From Opitutaceae bacterium (GTDB lineage: Bacteria > Verrucomicrobiota > Verrucomicrobiia > Opitutales > Opitutaceae), in the NCBI GenBank assembly GCA_041395105.1, contig JAWLBB010000003.1:124001-188000 (forward strand): a stretch of 64,000 nt of DNA, written 5' to 3'. A program made the position numbers and the translations under genes. The first letter of the stretch is position 1. Every line of letters starts with the position of its first letter. A model generated the notes under the pieces. That model did not search any database. It had not been told where the DNA came from and saw nothing but the letters and a program-made list of their open reading frames with translations. Shown in pieces: positions 8,482 through 16,005 of this stretch.

Positions 8482-8553
8482 GGGTCGATAGCTCAACGGT
8501 AGAGCAGTTGCCTTTTAAGCAATTGGTTCAGGGTTCGAATCCCTGTCGACCCA
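8482..8553 (+). tRNA. tRNA-Lys (UUU)
   Basis: A complete cloverleaf can be drawn: acceptor arms GGGTCGA and TCGACCC, D-arm GCTCAACGGTAGAGC, anticodon loop CTTTTAA with anticodon TTT, and T-arm with GGTTCGAATCC. The discriminator is A at 8553 and CCA is not encoded. An eight-T run follows at once (8555-8562). The gene lies beside the integrase, so it is a likely integration target, although the element is on its 5' side. Confidence 0.95.
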
Positions 8554-8562
8554 CTTTTTTTT
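8554..8562 (+). terminator. T-run directly after tRNA-Lys
   Basis: Eight consecutive T bases start two bases after the tRNA discriminator; with the tRNA acceptor/T stems just upstream this would act as a simple intrinsic terminator or processing boundary. No separate hairpin is seen. Confidence 0.45.
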
Positions 8563-8777
8563 GTACGGCGAGCTGGGCTCGCGGAGATCCCGACACCACG
8601 GGATGGGCCGGGACAGGTCGGAGATCGGGTGGAAGGACGGATTCCTCGGGAGGAGAACAGGAAGAAGGGAAGAAGGCGCGGAGCGCTGAAGAGGGAGGGG
8701 AGCCGGAGGGGGGACTGTTGTCGGTGGACTGGCGGCAAGCCCTGCACTCAGGGCGACCGATGTGGATTCAGGCTGCA

Positions 8778-9047
8778 GGGCACGTCGACAGAGTGACGTG
8801 GCTACATCGGGACGAGGGAATGCGTGGGGCGAGGAGAGCAGGCTAATAGGGCACGTCGACACAGCGACGTGGCTACAGCATGACAAGGAATGCGTGGGGC
8901 GAGGAGAGCAGGCTAATGGGGCACGTCGACACAGCGACGTGGCTACAGCGGGACGAGGGACTGCGTGGGGCGAGGAGAGCAGGATAATGAGGCACGTCGA
9001 CAAAGCGACGTGGCGACAGCAGGACAAGGACTGCGTGGGGCGAGCAC
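8778..9047. repeat. 71-bp tandem array carrying REP-like hairpins
   Basis: Almost four tandem units begin at 8781, 8852, 8922 and 8993 (pitch 70-71 bp). Each holds, on the minus strand, a TGTAGC-type 26-nt hairpin element (stem CACGTCG/CGACGTG, loop CTGTGT in units 2 and 3) followed on the + strand by a conserved spacer containing TGCGTGGGGCGAGGAGAGC. Unit 1 has one stem mismatch and unit 4 reads TGTCGC at the tag. The array fills the interval between tRNA-Lys and the sigma-like gene; the rest of 8563-8777 holds no gene. Spacers are as conserved as hairpins, so it is not a CRISPR. Confidence 0.85.
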
Positions 9048-9062
9048 CAACGCTTCGGCGGG

Positions 9063-9878
9063 TCAGACGATGAGTGCCCGGGGGAAGCGGGTGAAGTTGA
9101 CCCGGTTGACGATGTGGTCGGCGATGGAGGGTTTCGCCATCGAGGTCTCGCTGACATGCTCGAGCAGTTTGGCCAGGAAGGGGCCGCGGTCTGCGTCGGT
9201 CGTGCGCATCTGCTGGCGCAGCTCGACCATTTCGCTCCGGTAAAGCATCCACCCCGCCTTGAATTGCTTGGCGATCGGACAGGCGGCGACCGCCTGTATC
9301 AGGCTCTTGCGCTGCCGCGGAGTGAGGTCACGGTCAAAGGTGAGATTGACCCGTTCGAGCAGGCCCAGGGTCTTTCGGTCGAGTCCTTCGAGATTGATCT
9401 TGAGCAGCTGGGTGCGGAGCTCGAGGAGCCGTTGATGGACTTCCGCCGACTTCATCCGGAATGCGAGCCGGATGCTGTGCATGTCCCACCGCTCCATTTC
9501 GAAGGCGACAAGAAGAAGCTTCGATTCTCCCGAGAGGCTCGGCATCTTCCGGGGCCCACAGCTGTCCTTGCGGTCCCGGTTTTCGGAAAGGGTCAGCATC
9601 TGGACGACGAGGGCGCGCTCGAAATCGGACAGACGTTTGATGAAGCGCAGTGACCGCCAGATGGCCTGAAAGAGCGTCTCGAGGGCGCTCTTGCGTTCGT
9701 CATCGTCACACCAGCCCAGCATGAAGAAGGACTCGGCGGCAAAGTCAAAGTAGTGGGATGTCAATTCACCGAAGGCCTGGGTGTCGCCGCGGACGGCGTT
9801 CTTCAGATCGGCACGCAGGAGCGACCTTTCACGGTCGGGCGGATTGACTCCCGTCATCAGACGAGACGATTTCGGCAT
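9063..9878 (-). CDS. divergent ECF sigma-70-like protein with C-terminal extension
   Basis: Residues about 22-95 resemble sigma region 2: DLKNAVRGDTQAFGEL starts like an ECF factor and LGWCDDDERKSALETLFQAIWRSL matches the DNA-melting helix pattern. Residues about 118-160 (KLLLVAFEMERWDMHS and EVHQRLLELRTQL) look like a degenerate region 4. About 100 further residues (165-271) are helical and of unknown function; they could act as a built-in regulator. Similarity is weak, so the assignment rests on the order and spacing of these helices. It lies 16 nt after an acidic unknown gene and probably forms an operon with it. It would act in the cytoplasm on RNA polymerase if the assignment is right. 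Confidence 0.55.
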   Translation of the reverse strand: MPKSSRLMTGVNPPDRERSLLRADLKNAVRGDTQAFGELTSHYFDFAAESFFMLGWCDDDERKSALETLFQAIWRSLRFIKRLSDFERALVVQMLTLSENRDRKDSCGPRKMPSLSGESKLLLVAFEMERWDMHSIRLAFRMKSAEVHQRLLELRTQLLKINLEGLDRKTLGLLERVNLTFDRDLTPRQRKSLIQAVAACPIAKQFKAGWMLYRSEMVELRQQMRTTDADRGPFLAKLLEHVSETSMAKPSIADHIVNRVNFTRFPRALIV

Positions 9879-9894
9879 TTCTTGTTCTAAAGAA

Positions 9895-10602
9895 TCAGCT
9901 GTCGCGATCGCCGAAGCGGCGCGAAAGTTCTTCCCGGCAGTCCCGCATGACCCTCAGCCAGATTTCCCTGCAGTCAAAAAGGCGAATCCGGCTCTGTGCC
10001 TTGAAGTAGGACAGTGGCGGACTCTTGGATTCGTCCATCTCGTTCAGCATGGCGAGCGACTTGTTGAGCTCACTCAGGGAACGCTTGAACATGCACACGG
10101 CGAGCGAGTAGTCCCCCATGTCCAGGGAATGGACGGCAAGGAGAGCGGTTTGCTCGGCGCGAAACAGTGACGATTGAAAACCCAAGGCGGTCCGCGCCGG
10201 GATGCGGGCGGCGCAGGCTGGAGCGACCTGCTCCCATGCCTTGTGCAGCCAGACGTAGAGCGCCTTAGAAGCGATGAAAATGGGGTGTTTGTGGATCGTG
10301 TAGGGATCGACGTCGGCTTCGGCCTCGGCTCCGTCGAGCATCCGGTCGGTCGATTCGAGATCGGCACCGTCGTCGGCCAGGGGGTCGTCGTTGGTCCAGC
10401 CATCTTCGTCCCAGCCCATTTGGTGGGCGACCTCGTCGATCCGGTCCGTCCGGTCGAGGTATTTCTCGTAATGACTGAGGTAAGTCTGGACCGTCCGATC
10501 CTGGCTCTTCAGGTAGTTCTCCCAGTCGAACTCATTCCAAGCAATGTCCCAGGATTCCTCCCAGTCGCCTTCAGAATAGCCTTCGAATTCGTAATTGCTC
10601 AT
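9895..10602 (-). CDS. hypothetical acidic protein (235 aa)
   Basis: The N-terminal 110 residues are very rich in Asp, Glu, Trp and Tyr and look disordered; residues about 120-235 are helical (KALYVWLHKAWEQV, LAVHSLDMGDYSLAVCMFKRSLSELNKSL) and could form a TPR- or four-helix-like domain. No known family is recognised. It precedes the divergent sigma-like gene by 16 nt on the same strand, so a partner or modulator of that protein is a reasonable inference. Two palindromes about 75 nt upstream of the start may control the pair. Confidence 0.7.
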   Translation of the reverse strand: MSNYEFEGYSEGDWEESWDIAWNEFDWENYLKSQDRTVQTYLSHYEKYLDRTDRIDEVAHQMGWDEDGWTNDDPLADDGADLESTDRMLDGAEAEADVDPYTIHKHPIFIASKALYVWLHKAWEQVAPACAARIPARTALGFQSSLFRAEQTALLAVHSLDMGDYSLAVCMFKRSLSELNKSLAMLNEMDESKSPPLSYFKAQSRIRLFDCREIWLRVMRDCREELSRRFGDRDS

Positions 10603-10675
10603 TGTTACTCAGGGAGGATAGGGAATCTACCTCATGCTGAAGTTGGATCACAGCCGGTCAGAAAGCAAACCAAAT

Positions 10676-10701
10676 GTGATCACGATAGGGAATGTCCCTA
10701 T
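10676..10701. promoter_or_regulatory. adjacent palindromes upstream of sigma-like operon
   Basis: GTGATCAC (10676-10683) is followed after one base by a 7-bp perfect inverted repeat, ATAGGGA (10685-10691), atg, TCCCTAT (10695-10701). The word GATAGGGAAT recurs nearer the start codon at 10617-10626. The arrangement fits an operator for the minus-strand unit starting at 10602. Confidence 0.4.
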
Positions 10702-10732
10702 GGGTCAGTGAGGCGGGTGTAGGGGAAGAAGG

Positions 10733-10806
10733 GATGAAAGCCGCTCCGCGGCGGAGATGGAAGATGTAAGATGGGAGATGGTGGGCGGAGGGCAGATGGC
10801 GGAGGG
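10733..10806 (+). repeat. hairpin plus heptamer composite repeat, copy b
   Basis: Hairpin GCCGC (10740-10744), TCC, GCGGC (10748-10752) is followed by GGAGATG/GAAGATG/GGGAGATG units and imperfect GGCGGAGGGCAGAT copies. It lies in the 338-bp gap between the divergent acidic-protein gene and the acylphosphatase gene. The remainder of the gap, apart from the palindromes, shows nothing further. Confidence 0.7.
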
Positions 10807-10940
10807 CAGAGTTCGGATACGGGTTGCTCTACTGAGGGGGAGGCAAGGTGTGCCCCGACGCTTGGGTGAGGGGCGATGCATTTGCTTGCGCTTGGAGGGG
10901 TTCAGGTGTTTGAAATCAGGGAGTTCCGTCTTTCGCGATC

Positions 10941-11225
10941 ATGTCCGATTCTTCGCCTACCTATCACTTGCGCGCACATTTCTCGGGTCGGGTCCAGGGA
11001 GTGGGGTTCCGCTACACGACCTATCAGGTGGCGAAGGAATACGAGGTATCCGGATATGTGCAGAATCTGGCAGACGGTCGGGTCCTGCTCGAGGTCGAGG
11101 GAGAGTGGGATGAGGTGGAGTCTTTTCTGGACGGACTGAAGGAGCGGATGGACGGGATGATACGCGAGGTGGAGGTCAAGCGCGACCACCGCGCACGGGT
11201 CTTCAGCGGGTTTTCCATCCGATGA
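10941..11225 (+). CDS. acyP: acylphosphatase
   Basis: The 94-aa length and sequence match acylphosphatase, a small cytosolic enzyme that hydrolyses acyl phosphates such as carbamoyl phosphate and 1,3-bisphosphoglycerate. The phosphate-binding signature GRVQGVGFR is at residues 16-24 with the catalytic Arg24, and the second catalytic residue Asn42 follows in GYVQNLADG. The C-terminal FSGFSIR strand is intact. Its stop overlaps the start of the ABC ATPase gene (ATGA), so it heads an operon with the exporter, although no functional link is obvious. Confidence 0.95.
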   Translation: MSDSSPTYHLRAHFSGRVQGVGFRYTTYQVAKEYEVSGYVQNLADGRVLLEVEGEWDEVESFLDGLKERMDGMIREVEVKRDHRARVFSGFSIR

Positions 11226-12100
11226 GTGATCTCCCTGAGGCCGTCATCGAGATCGGCGACCTGATCAAGGAATTCGATATCGGGCTGCGCGGGGTACGTC
11301 TGCGCGCGGTGGACGGCCTTTCGCTGCGGATTCCCCGCGGTGGGGTTTTTGGCCTGCTCGGTCCCAATGGCTCGGGCAAGAGCACGACGATCAAGATCAT
11401 CCTTGGCCTGATGCGGGCGACATCAGGTTCATGCGCCGTGCTGGGTCAGCCGGTCGGGAACCTCGAGATCCGCAATCGCATCGGTTATCTCCCGGAATCC
11501 CCGGATTTCTACCGCTACCTGACCGGATGGGAACTGGTTGCGTTTTATGGTCGCATCGCGGGACTGCGAAGGGGCGCGCTTCAGAATCGGGTGGCGCAGG
11601 TCCTGGAACTGGTCGGACTGCGGGAGGCGGAACGACGCAAGATCGGGACCTATTCCAAAGGGATGCTCCAGCGGGTTGGTCTGGCCCAGGCTCTGGTCCA
11701 TGACCCGGATCTGATCATTCTGGATGAACCGACGGCGGGGGTGGATCCGATCGGTTCGCAATTGATTGCGGACATCATCCGGCGGCTCAAGACCGAGGGG
11801 AAAACGGTGGTGCTGTCGTCTCATCTGCTGGCCCAGGTGGAGGGAGTCTGTGACCGGGTAGCCATCCTGAACCGGGGGAGGGTCATCCTCGAAGGCGCGG
11901 TTGAGGATCTGCTCAAGGAGAAAAACCAGCGCATGGCGGTTTTCGACGGTTTATCGGAGGACGCGGAGGCAGCCCTGTTGATCTGGCTCAGGGAACACGG
12001 CGCTGACCGGGTCTCCATCGGCAGTCCCCGCACGACGCTCGATCGGATCTTCGTGGAGCAGATCGAAAAGGCCGGCGCGCGGAAGGAGGACCTTTCATGA
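11222..12100 (+). CDS. ABC transporter ATP-binding protein
   Basis: A typical ABC-2-type exporter ATPase of 292 residues. Walker A is GPNGSGKST (47-55), the signature is the variant YSKGMLQR (144-151) seen in CcmA/NatA-like subunits, Walker B is LIILDEP (164-170) with the catalytic Glu, and the switch His is H201 in SSHLL. The 80 C-terminal residues after the core are as usual for this group. It would power the permease encoded next, whose ATG overlaps its stop. Substrate cannot be read from sequence; lipids, peptides or small molecules are all possible for the family. Confidence 0.92.
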   Translation: MSDLPEAVIEIGDLIKEFDIGLRGVRLRAVDGLSLRIPRGGVFGLLGPNGSGKSTTIKIILGLMRATSGSCAVLGQPVGNLEIRNRIGYLPESPDFYRYLTGWELVAFYGRIAGLRRGALQNRVAQVLELVGLREAERRKIGTYSKGMLQRVGLAQALVHDPDLIILDEPTAGVDPIGSQLIADIIRRLKTEGKTVVLSSHLLAQVEGVCDRVAILNRGRVILEGAVEDLLKEKNQRMAVFDGLSEDAEAALLIWLREHGADRVSIGSPRTTLDRIFVEQIEKAGARKEDLS

Positions 12101-12900
12101 TGAGCCGGGTATGGACGATCGCCCGGCTGACACTGGTCGAGGCGTTCCGGCAGCGGTTTCTGACCGTGGTCATCCTTCTCGGGGTGGCCATGATGGTCGG
12201 TGCCCGCTCGCTCGGGACGTTCGATTTTGGCTCGTCCGAATTGAAGTTCACCGCGGACCTGGGATTTGGCGCGATCACCTTTTTCGGAACCATTCTGGCC
12301 GTGGCGATGACCGCGCAGCTTTTCTTTGCGGAATTGGAGAGCCGGACCGCACTGACCCTGCTGGCCCGGCCGGTTCGAAGGGCGGAGTTCATCACGGGCA
12401 AATACGTGGGGATCGTCCTCGCGCTTTTCGCCTTTGCCGCCGTCATGACCCTCATCCTGGTGACCATACTTTTCTGGCGGGGGGCGACCCTTGTCGGGGA
12501 CGAGATGGCAAAGACCCCTAGGCTCGACGCGGTGGCCTGGGTCGGTCTGATTCTGGGTCTGAAGTTGGCGCTGACCGCGGCGATCGCCCTGTTTTTCTGC
12601 TCCTTCGGCCGGACGCAGCTGTTCAGCATGGTCGTGGCTTTTCTCGCCATCCTGATCTGTCACCTTCAGTATCTGGCACAGGACGCCTGGATGAAGGGCG
12701 GCTCGGTCATCTTCCGGGGGCTGGCGTGGGTCTTTGCCGTGGCCCTGCCCAATTTCCAGGTTTTCAGCGTGGGCGATGCGGCCGCCGACGGGCAGGCGAT
12801 TCCGATGGCGACGGTCGGGATGATTCTGGGTTACAGCATACTGTATGCGGCGGTCTTCCAGGTGGTGGCGTGGATCTGTTTCGAACGGCGGGAGGTTTGA
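12097..12900 (+). CDS. ABC-2 type transporter permease
   Basis: The protein has about six hydrophobic segments (near residues 22-42, 60-82, 105-128, 150-172, 178-196 and 235-258), as expected for an ABC-2 exporter permease, and begins with a short amphipathic cytoplasmic helix containing RLTLVEAFRQRF. No periplasmic domain is present. Its start overlaps the stop of the ATPase gene, so the two make one inner-membrane exporter. A second ATG directly follows the first. The composite repeat at 12901 begins right at the stop codon. Confidence 0.85.
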   Translation: MMSRVWTIARLTLVEAFRQRFLTVVILLGVAMMVGARSLGTFDFGSSELKFTADLGFGAITFFGTILAVAMTAQLFFAELESRTALTLLARPVRRAEFITGKYVGIVLALFAFAAVMTLILVTILFWRGATLVGDEMAKTPRLDAVAWVGLILGLKLALTAAIALFFCSFGRTQLFSMVVAFLAILICHLQYLAQDAWMKGGSVIFRGLAWVFAVALPNFQVFSVGDAAADGQAIPMATVGMILGYSILYAAVFQVVAWICFERREV

Positions 12901-13050
12901 GGAGCGAGCGTTGCTCGCGGAGATGGGAGATGGGAGATGGGAGATGTAGGATGGGAGATGGGAGATGGCAGATGGGAGATGGGAGATGTAGGATGGTAGA
13001 TGGGAGATGGTAGATGGGAGATGGCAGATGGGAGATGGGAGAGCGGGTAG
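12901..13050 (+). repeat. hairpin plus heptamer composite repeat, copy c
   Basis: The cleanest heptamer run in the window. Hairpin GCGAGC (12904-12909), GTT, GCTCGC (12913-12918) starts three bases after the permease stop, then follow about 17 units of GGGAGAT/GGCAGAT/GTAGGAT/GGTAGAT up to the TPR gene. Variant units alternate in blocks, which suggests slippage and block duplication. Confidence 0.85.
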
Positions 13051-13067
13051 CGTGAGTTGTTGATGTG

Positions 13068-13859
13068 ATGCGTTCGAGATGGATGACTCTGGTGGTGGTT
13101 CTGGCGCTTCTCTTGGGAAGCGGAGTCCTGCTGCGTCCGCTCGAAGTCACGACCAGGGCACGGGTTCGGGAGAACCAGCCGGCTCTGGAGTTCAGCGAGG
13201 TGGAGGGGGCGGCCGGGCAGGGTATCCTGCTTGGGCTCCTGAGCGGCGGACGTGCCCTGCTGGCCGACCTGGTCTGGATCCGCGGCTACACGGCCTGGGC
13301 GGAAACCGATGTCGAACGGGCTTCGGCCCTGATTCATCTGGCCGTCGGCATTGATCCCCGGCCGCTCTTTTTCTGGATCAACGGGGGCCGGACCATCGGC
13401 TACGACATCCCGGTCTGGGGAATCGATCAGGCCGGAGGTGAAACCCATCTGCCGCGCCTGGTCGTGGACCGGATCCGCCGGGATCAGGCGGAGCGCGCTT
13501 TGCAGTTCTATGATCGCGGCTTGGGTTACCATCCGGATCAACCATGGCTGTTGGTCGACATGGCCAATATCCACCAGAGAAAGCTGAATGACCTCGAAGG
13601 GGCGGCGGAACTTTATCGAAGGGCGGCGGAAGTGCCGGGCGCACCCTGGTTCGCGGCCCGCATCTATGCGGAATTGCTGCAGCGGCTGGGTCGGGATCGG
13701 GAGGCCTACGATTGGCTGGTCGCGCTCCATCCGACGCTCCCGCCGCGGGACCCGTCAGCGATGGCTCCGATCGTCCTTGGTCGGATACGGGCCCTCGAAG
13801 ACAAGCTGGCGATTCCGGAGGCTGAGCGCTACCGGGCGAGCGAACCCGTCCAAGAATAA
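13068..13859 (+). CDS. membrane-anchored TPR-type protein
   Basis: A single N-terminal hydrophobic helix (residues about 6-24) probably anchors the protein in the inner membrane with the rest outside the cytoplasm. Residues about 60-250 are built of helix pairs typical of tetratricopeptide repeats: TAWAETDVERASALIHLAVGI, QAERALQFYDRGLGYHPDQ, LEGAAELYRRAAEVPGAPW and AARIYAELLQRLGRDREAYDW. Such repeats bind protein partners. It follows the ABC exporter genes after the heptamer repeat, so an accessory role for the exporter is possible but not shown. The ATG at 13068 is chosen over the GTG one codon earlier. Confidence 0.75.
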   Translation: MRSRWMTLVVVLALLLGSGVLLRPLEVTTRARVRENQPALEFSEVEGAAGQGILLGLLSGGRALLADLVWIRGYTAWAETDVERASALIHLAVGIDPRPLFFWINGGRTIGYDIPVWGIDQAGGETHLPRLVVDRIRRDQAERALQFYDRGLGYHPDQPWLLVDMANIHQRKLNDLEGAAELYRRAAEVPGAPWFAARIYAELLQRLGRDREAYDWLVALHPTLPPRDPSAMAPIVLGRIRALEDKLAIPEAERYRASEPVQE

Positions 13860-14009
13860 ACTTGAGCCGGTCGGTGTCGTAAGTTCTTAGGTAAACAACG
13901 CTGAATTGTTGCCTTTCATGCTCATCCGTCCTGCAAACGCCCTGTCCCTGACTCCTCCGGCCATGCCGGCGGCCCGGCCTTGCGTGTTCCCGATCCGAGG
14001 TCCTGGACG

Positions 14010-14624
14010 ATGACGGGCGGAGCCGAAACCAATCTTTTTCCCACGGACCATCGTCTGCTCGGACGGGTCGAAAAGGAGCACCTGCTCGGCCAGCGTGCGA
14101 TGGTGATCTGGCTCTACGGTCTTTCCGGTTCAGGGAAGAGCACCCTGGCCAACGCCCTTGAGCGACGCCTCCACGCCGAGGGGCTCGTGACCACTCTACT
14201 GGACGGCGACAACGTGCGGACGGGGTTGAACAAGGGACTGGGTTTCAGCGACGAGGATCGGAGCGAGAACATCCGGCGGATCGCGGAAGTATCCAAACTC
14301 TTCGTGCGATCCGGGGTGATCGTGATCAATGCGTTCATCACCCCCCGCAATGACCTCAGGGCGAATGCCCGGGAAATCATCGGTCCGGGTGACTTGATCG
14401 AGGTCTATGTCAAATGTGACTTCGAGGAGTGCGAGCGCCGGGACGTCAAGGGGCTTTACGCGAAGGCCAAGGCCGGCGGGGTTTCCCACTTCACCGGATC
14501 GGAATCGAGTTTTGAAGAGCCGGAATCTCCCGACCTGGTCATTGATACGGTCGATCAGAGCCTGGAAGAGTCGCTTGAGGCGCTTTATCGCCACGTCCGG
14601 CCACGACTTTTCCCGATCGGATGA
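14010..14624 (+). CDS. cysC: adenylylsulfate kinase
   Basis: APS kinase phosphorylates adenosine 5'-phosphosulfate to PAPS with ATP, the second activation step of sulfate. The P-loop GLSGSGKST is at residues 37-45, the APS-binding segment DGDNVRTGLNKGLGF begins near residue 69, and SENIRRIAEV, NAFITPRNDLR and the RDVKGLYAKA lid segment follow in the right order. Length (204 aa) is normal for the free-standing enzyme. ATG 14010 is preferred because GAGG lies about 10 nt upstream; a TTG at 13980 would add ten residues of unlikely sequence. It leads the cysC-cysD-cysN cluster. Confidence 0.95.
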   Translation: MTGGAETNLFPTDHRLLGRVEKEHLLGQRAMVIWLYGLSGSGKSTLANALERRLHAEGLVTTLLDGDNVRTGLNKGLGFSDEDRSENIRRIAEVSKLFVRSGVIVINAFITPRNDLRANAREIIGPGDLIEVYVKCDFEECERRDVKGLYAKAKAGGVSHFTGSESSFEEPESPDLVIDTVDQSLEESLEALYRHVRPRLFPIG

Positions 14625-14686
14625 GAAACCGGTCAGTTGCAGGCGCGATCAACCGATGAAATGAGGGCAGCGAGCCATTTTACAGC

Positions 14687-15595
14687 ATGCATCACTACTA
14701 CAACCTGAGTCATATCAAGCAGCTCGAATCCGAGGCCATCTACGTGCTTCGCGAGGTCGCCGCTCAGTTCGAACGGACAGCGCTTCTGTTTTCCGGCGGC
14801 AAGGATTCCATCGTCCTCGTCCGACTGGCGCAGAAGGCGTTTCATCCGGCGCGCATTCCGTTTCCGCTTTTGCACATTGATACCGGGCACAATTTCCCGG
14901 AGACGATCGAATTCCGTGACAGGCTGGCAGCGTCGGTCGGCGCCAAGCTGGTCGTCCGCCTCGTGCAGGATTCCATTGATCAGGGGCGCGTGGTGGAGGA
15001 AAAGGGCGTCAATGCCAGCCGCAACGGGCTGCAGACGGTGACCCTGCTGGACGCCCTCGAATCGATGAAGATCGATGCGGCCATCGGCGGCGCCCGACGG
15101 GACGAGGAGAAGGCACGGGCCAAGGAGCGGTTCTTCTCCCACCGGGACGAGTTCGGCCAATGGGATCCGAAGAACCAGCGGCCGGAGCTCTGGAACATCT
15201 TCAATGGGTACAAGCAATATGGGGAGAACTTCCGGGTCTTCCCCTTGAGCAACTGGACGGAAATGGATGTCTGGCAGTACATCGCCTCGGAGAATCTCGA
15301 CATCCCCAGCATTTACTTCGCGCACGAACGCGAAGTCGTCGAGCGGGATGGCTCGCTCCTGGCCAACTGCGAATACATCAATCTTCAGCCCGGTGAGCAA
15401 CCCGTGGTCAAGCAGGTGCGCTTTCGCACCGTCGGCGACATGAGCTGCACCGGGGCGGTCGAGTCGTCGGCCGCGACCCTTGGCGAGGTGATCGCCGAAG
15501 TCGCGGCGGCCCGCAAAACGGAGCGGGGAACCCGCGCCGACGACCGCCGCTCGGAGACGGCGATGGAGGACAGGAAGAAGCAGGGCTATTTCTAG
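14687..15595 (+). CDS. cysD: sulfate adenylyltransferase subunit 2
   Basis: The catalytic subunit of ATP sulfurylase, which makes APS from ATP and sulfate together with CysN. The PP-loop SGGKDS is at residues 36-41 in a Rossmann-like nucleotide alpha-hydrolase fold; LHIDTGHNFPETIEFRD, GARRDEEKARAKER, FPLSNWTEMDVWQYI and the C-terminal RFRTVGDMSCTGAV are all characteristic of CysD. The 302-aa length is normal. It follows cysC by 62 nt. Its partner cysN is displaced by a 410-bp interval with a dispersed repeat rather than directly following. Confidence 0.97.
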   Translation: MHHYYNLSHIKQLESEAIYVLREVAAQFERTALLFSGGKDSIVLVRLAQKAFHPARIPFPLLHIDTGHNFPETIEFRDRLAASVGAKLVVRLVQDSIDQGRVVEEKGVNASRNGLQTVTLLDALESMKIDAAIGGARRDEEKARAKERFFSHRDEFGQWDPKNQRPELWNIFNGYKQYGENFRVFPLSNWTEMDVWQYIASENLDIPSIYFAHEREVVERDGSLLANCEYINLQPGEQPVVKQVRFRTVGDMSCTGAVESSAATLGEVIAEVAAARKTERGTRADDRRSETAMEDRKKQGYF

Positions 15596-16005
15596 CCCCG
15601 AAAGCGTGACCGGAATTGGCAAGAACGGGCTGATGAACTCGAACCTCTCGATATCCCAAAACTCCCCAGACGGAAAGGAATCCGGATCGGGTTCTTGCCA
15701 ATCCCTCTCGTTCGCATGCGCGAAATGCGATGTTGGCCGCCTGGAAAATGCGCGGTTACGCACTCGAGTGCGCGCCCCCGCCTTTTCGACGTCCGCCTTG
15801 CGCTTCATCACATCCGAACATCGTCACGCTTCCGGTTTTCGCTTCGAAGTCCGCTTGAGCGACCGAGATCGGAGATGGGAGATGGAAGATCAGGTGAAGA
15901 TCGGAAGACAGGAAGCAGGGAAGAATGGGTGGAGGATTTGACTGCGAAGGAACGAAGGTAATGAAGGTCCTGGTTTAAGGGATTACGGGCATTGAGGTTT
16001 ATTGA
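15596..16005 (+). repeat. cysD-cysN gap with heptamer and AACGAAGG repeat modules
   Basis: The interval holds no convincing gene. From about 15863 it carries heptamer units (CGGAGATGGGAGATGG type) and at 15941-15968 the second module ACTGCGAAGGAACGAAGG that is also found at 21657, 29530 and 29624. This is copy d of the composite repeat; a clear 3-nt-loop hairpin is not seen in this copy. The left part (15606-15860) is featureless. Confidence 0.6.

Noticed and set aside
8515..9252. 245-codon minus frame across tRNA-Lys and the 71-bp array
   Set aside because: It reads through a tRNA and a tandem repeat and its composition is Ser/Pro/Arg-rich repeat translation.
13860..14009. Sulfur-related riboswitch before cysC
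   Set aside because: The 150-nt leader region has no recognisable SAM or other riboswitch core, only GC-rich short dyads.
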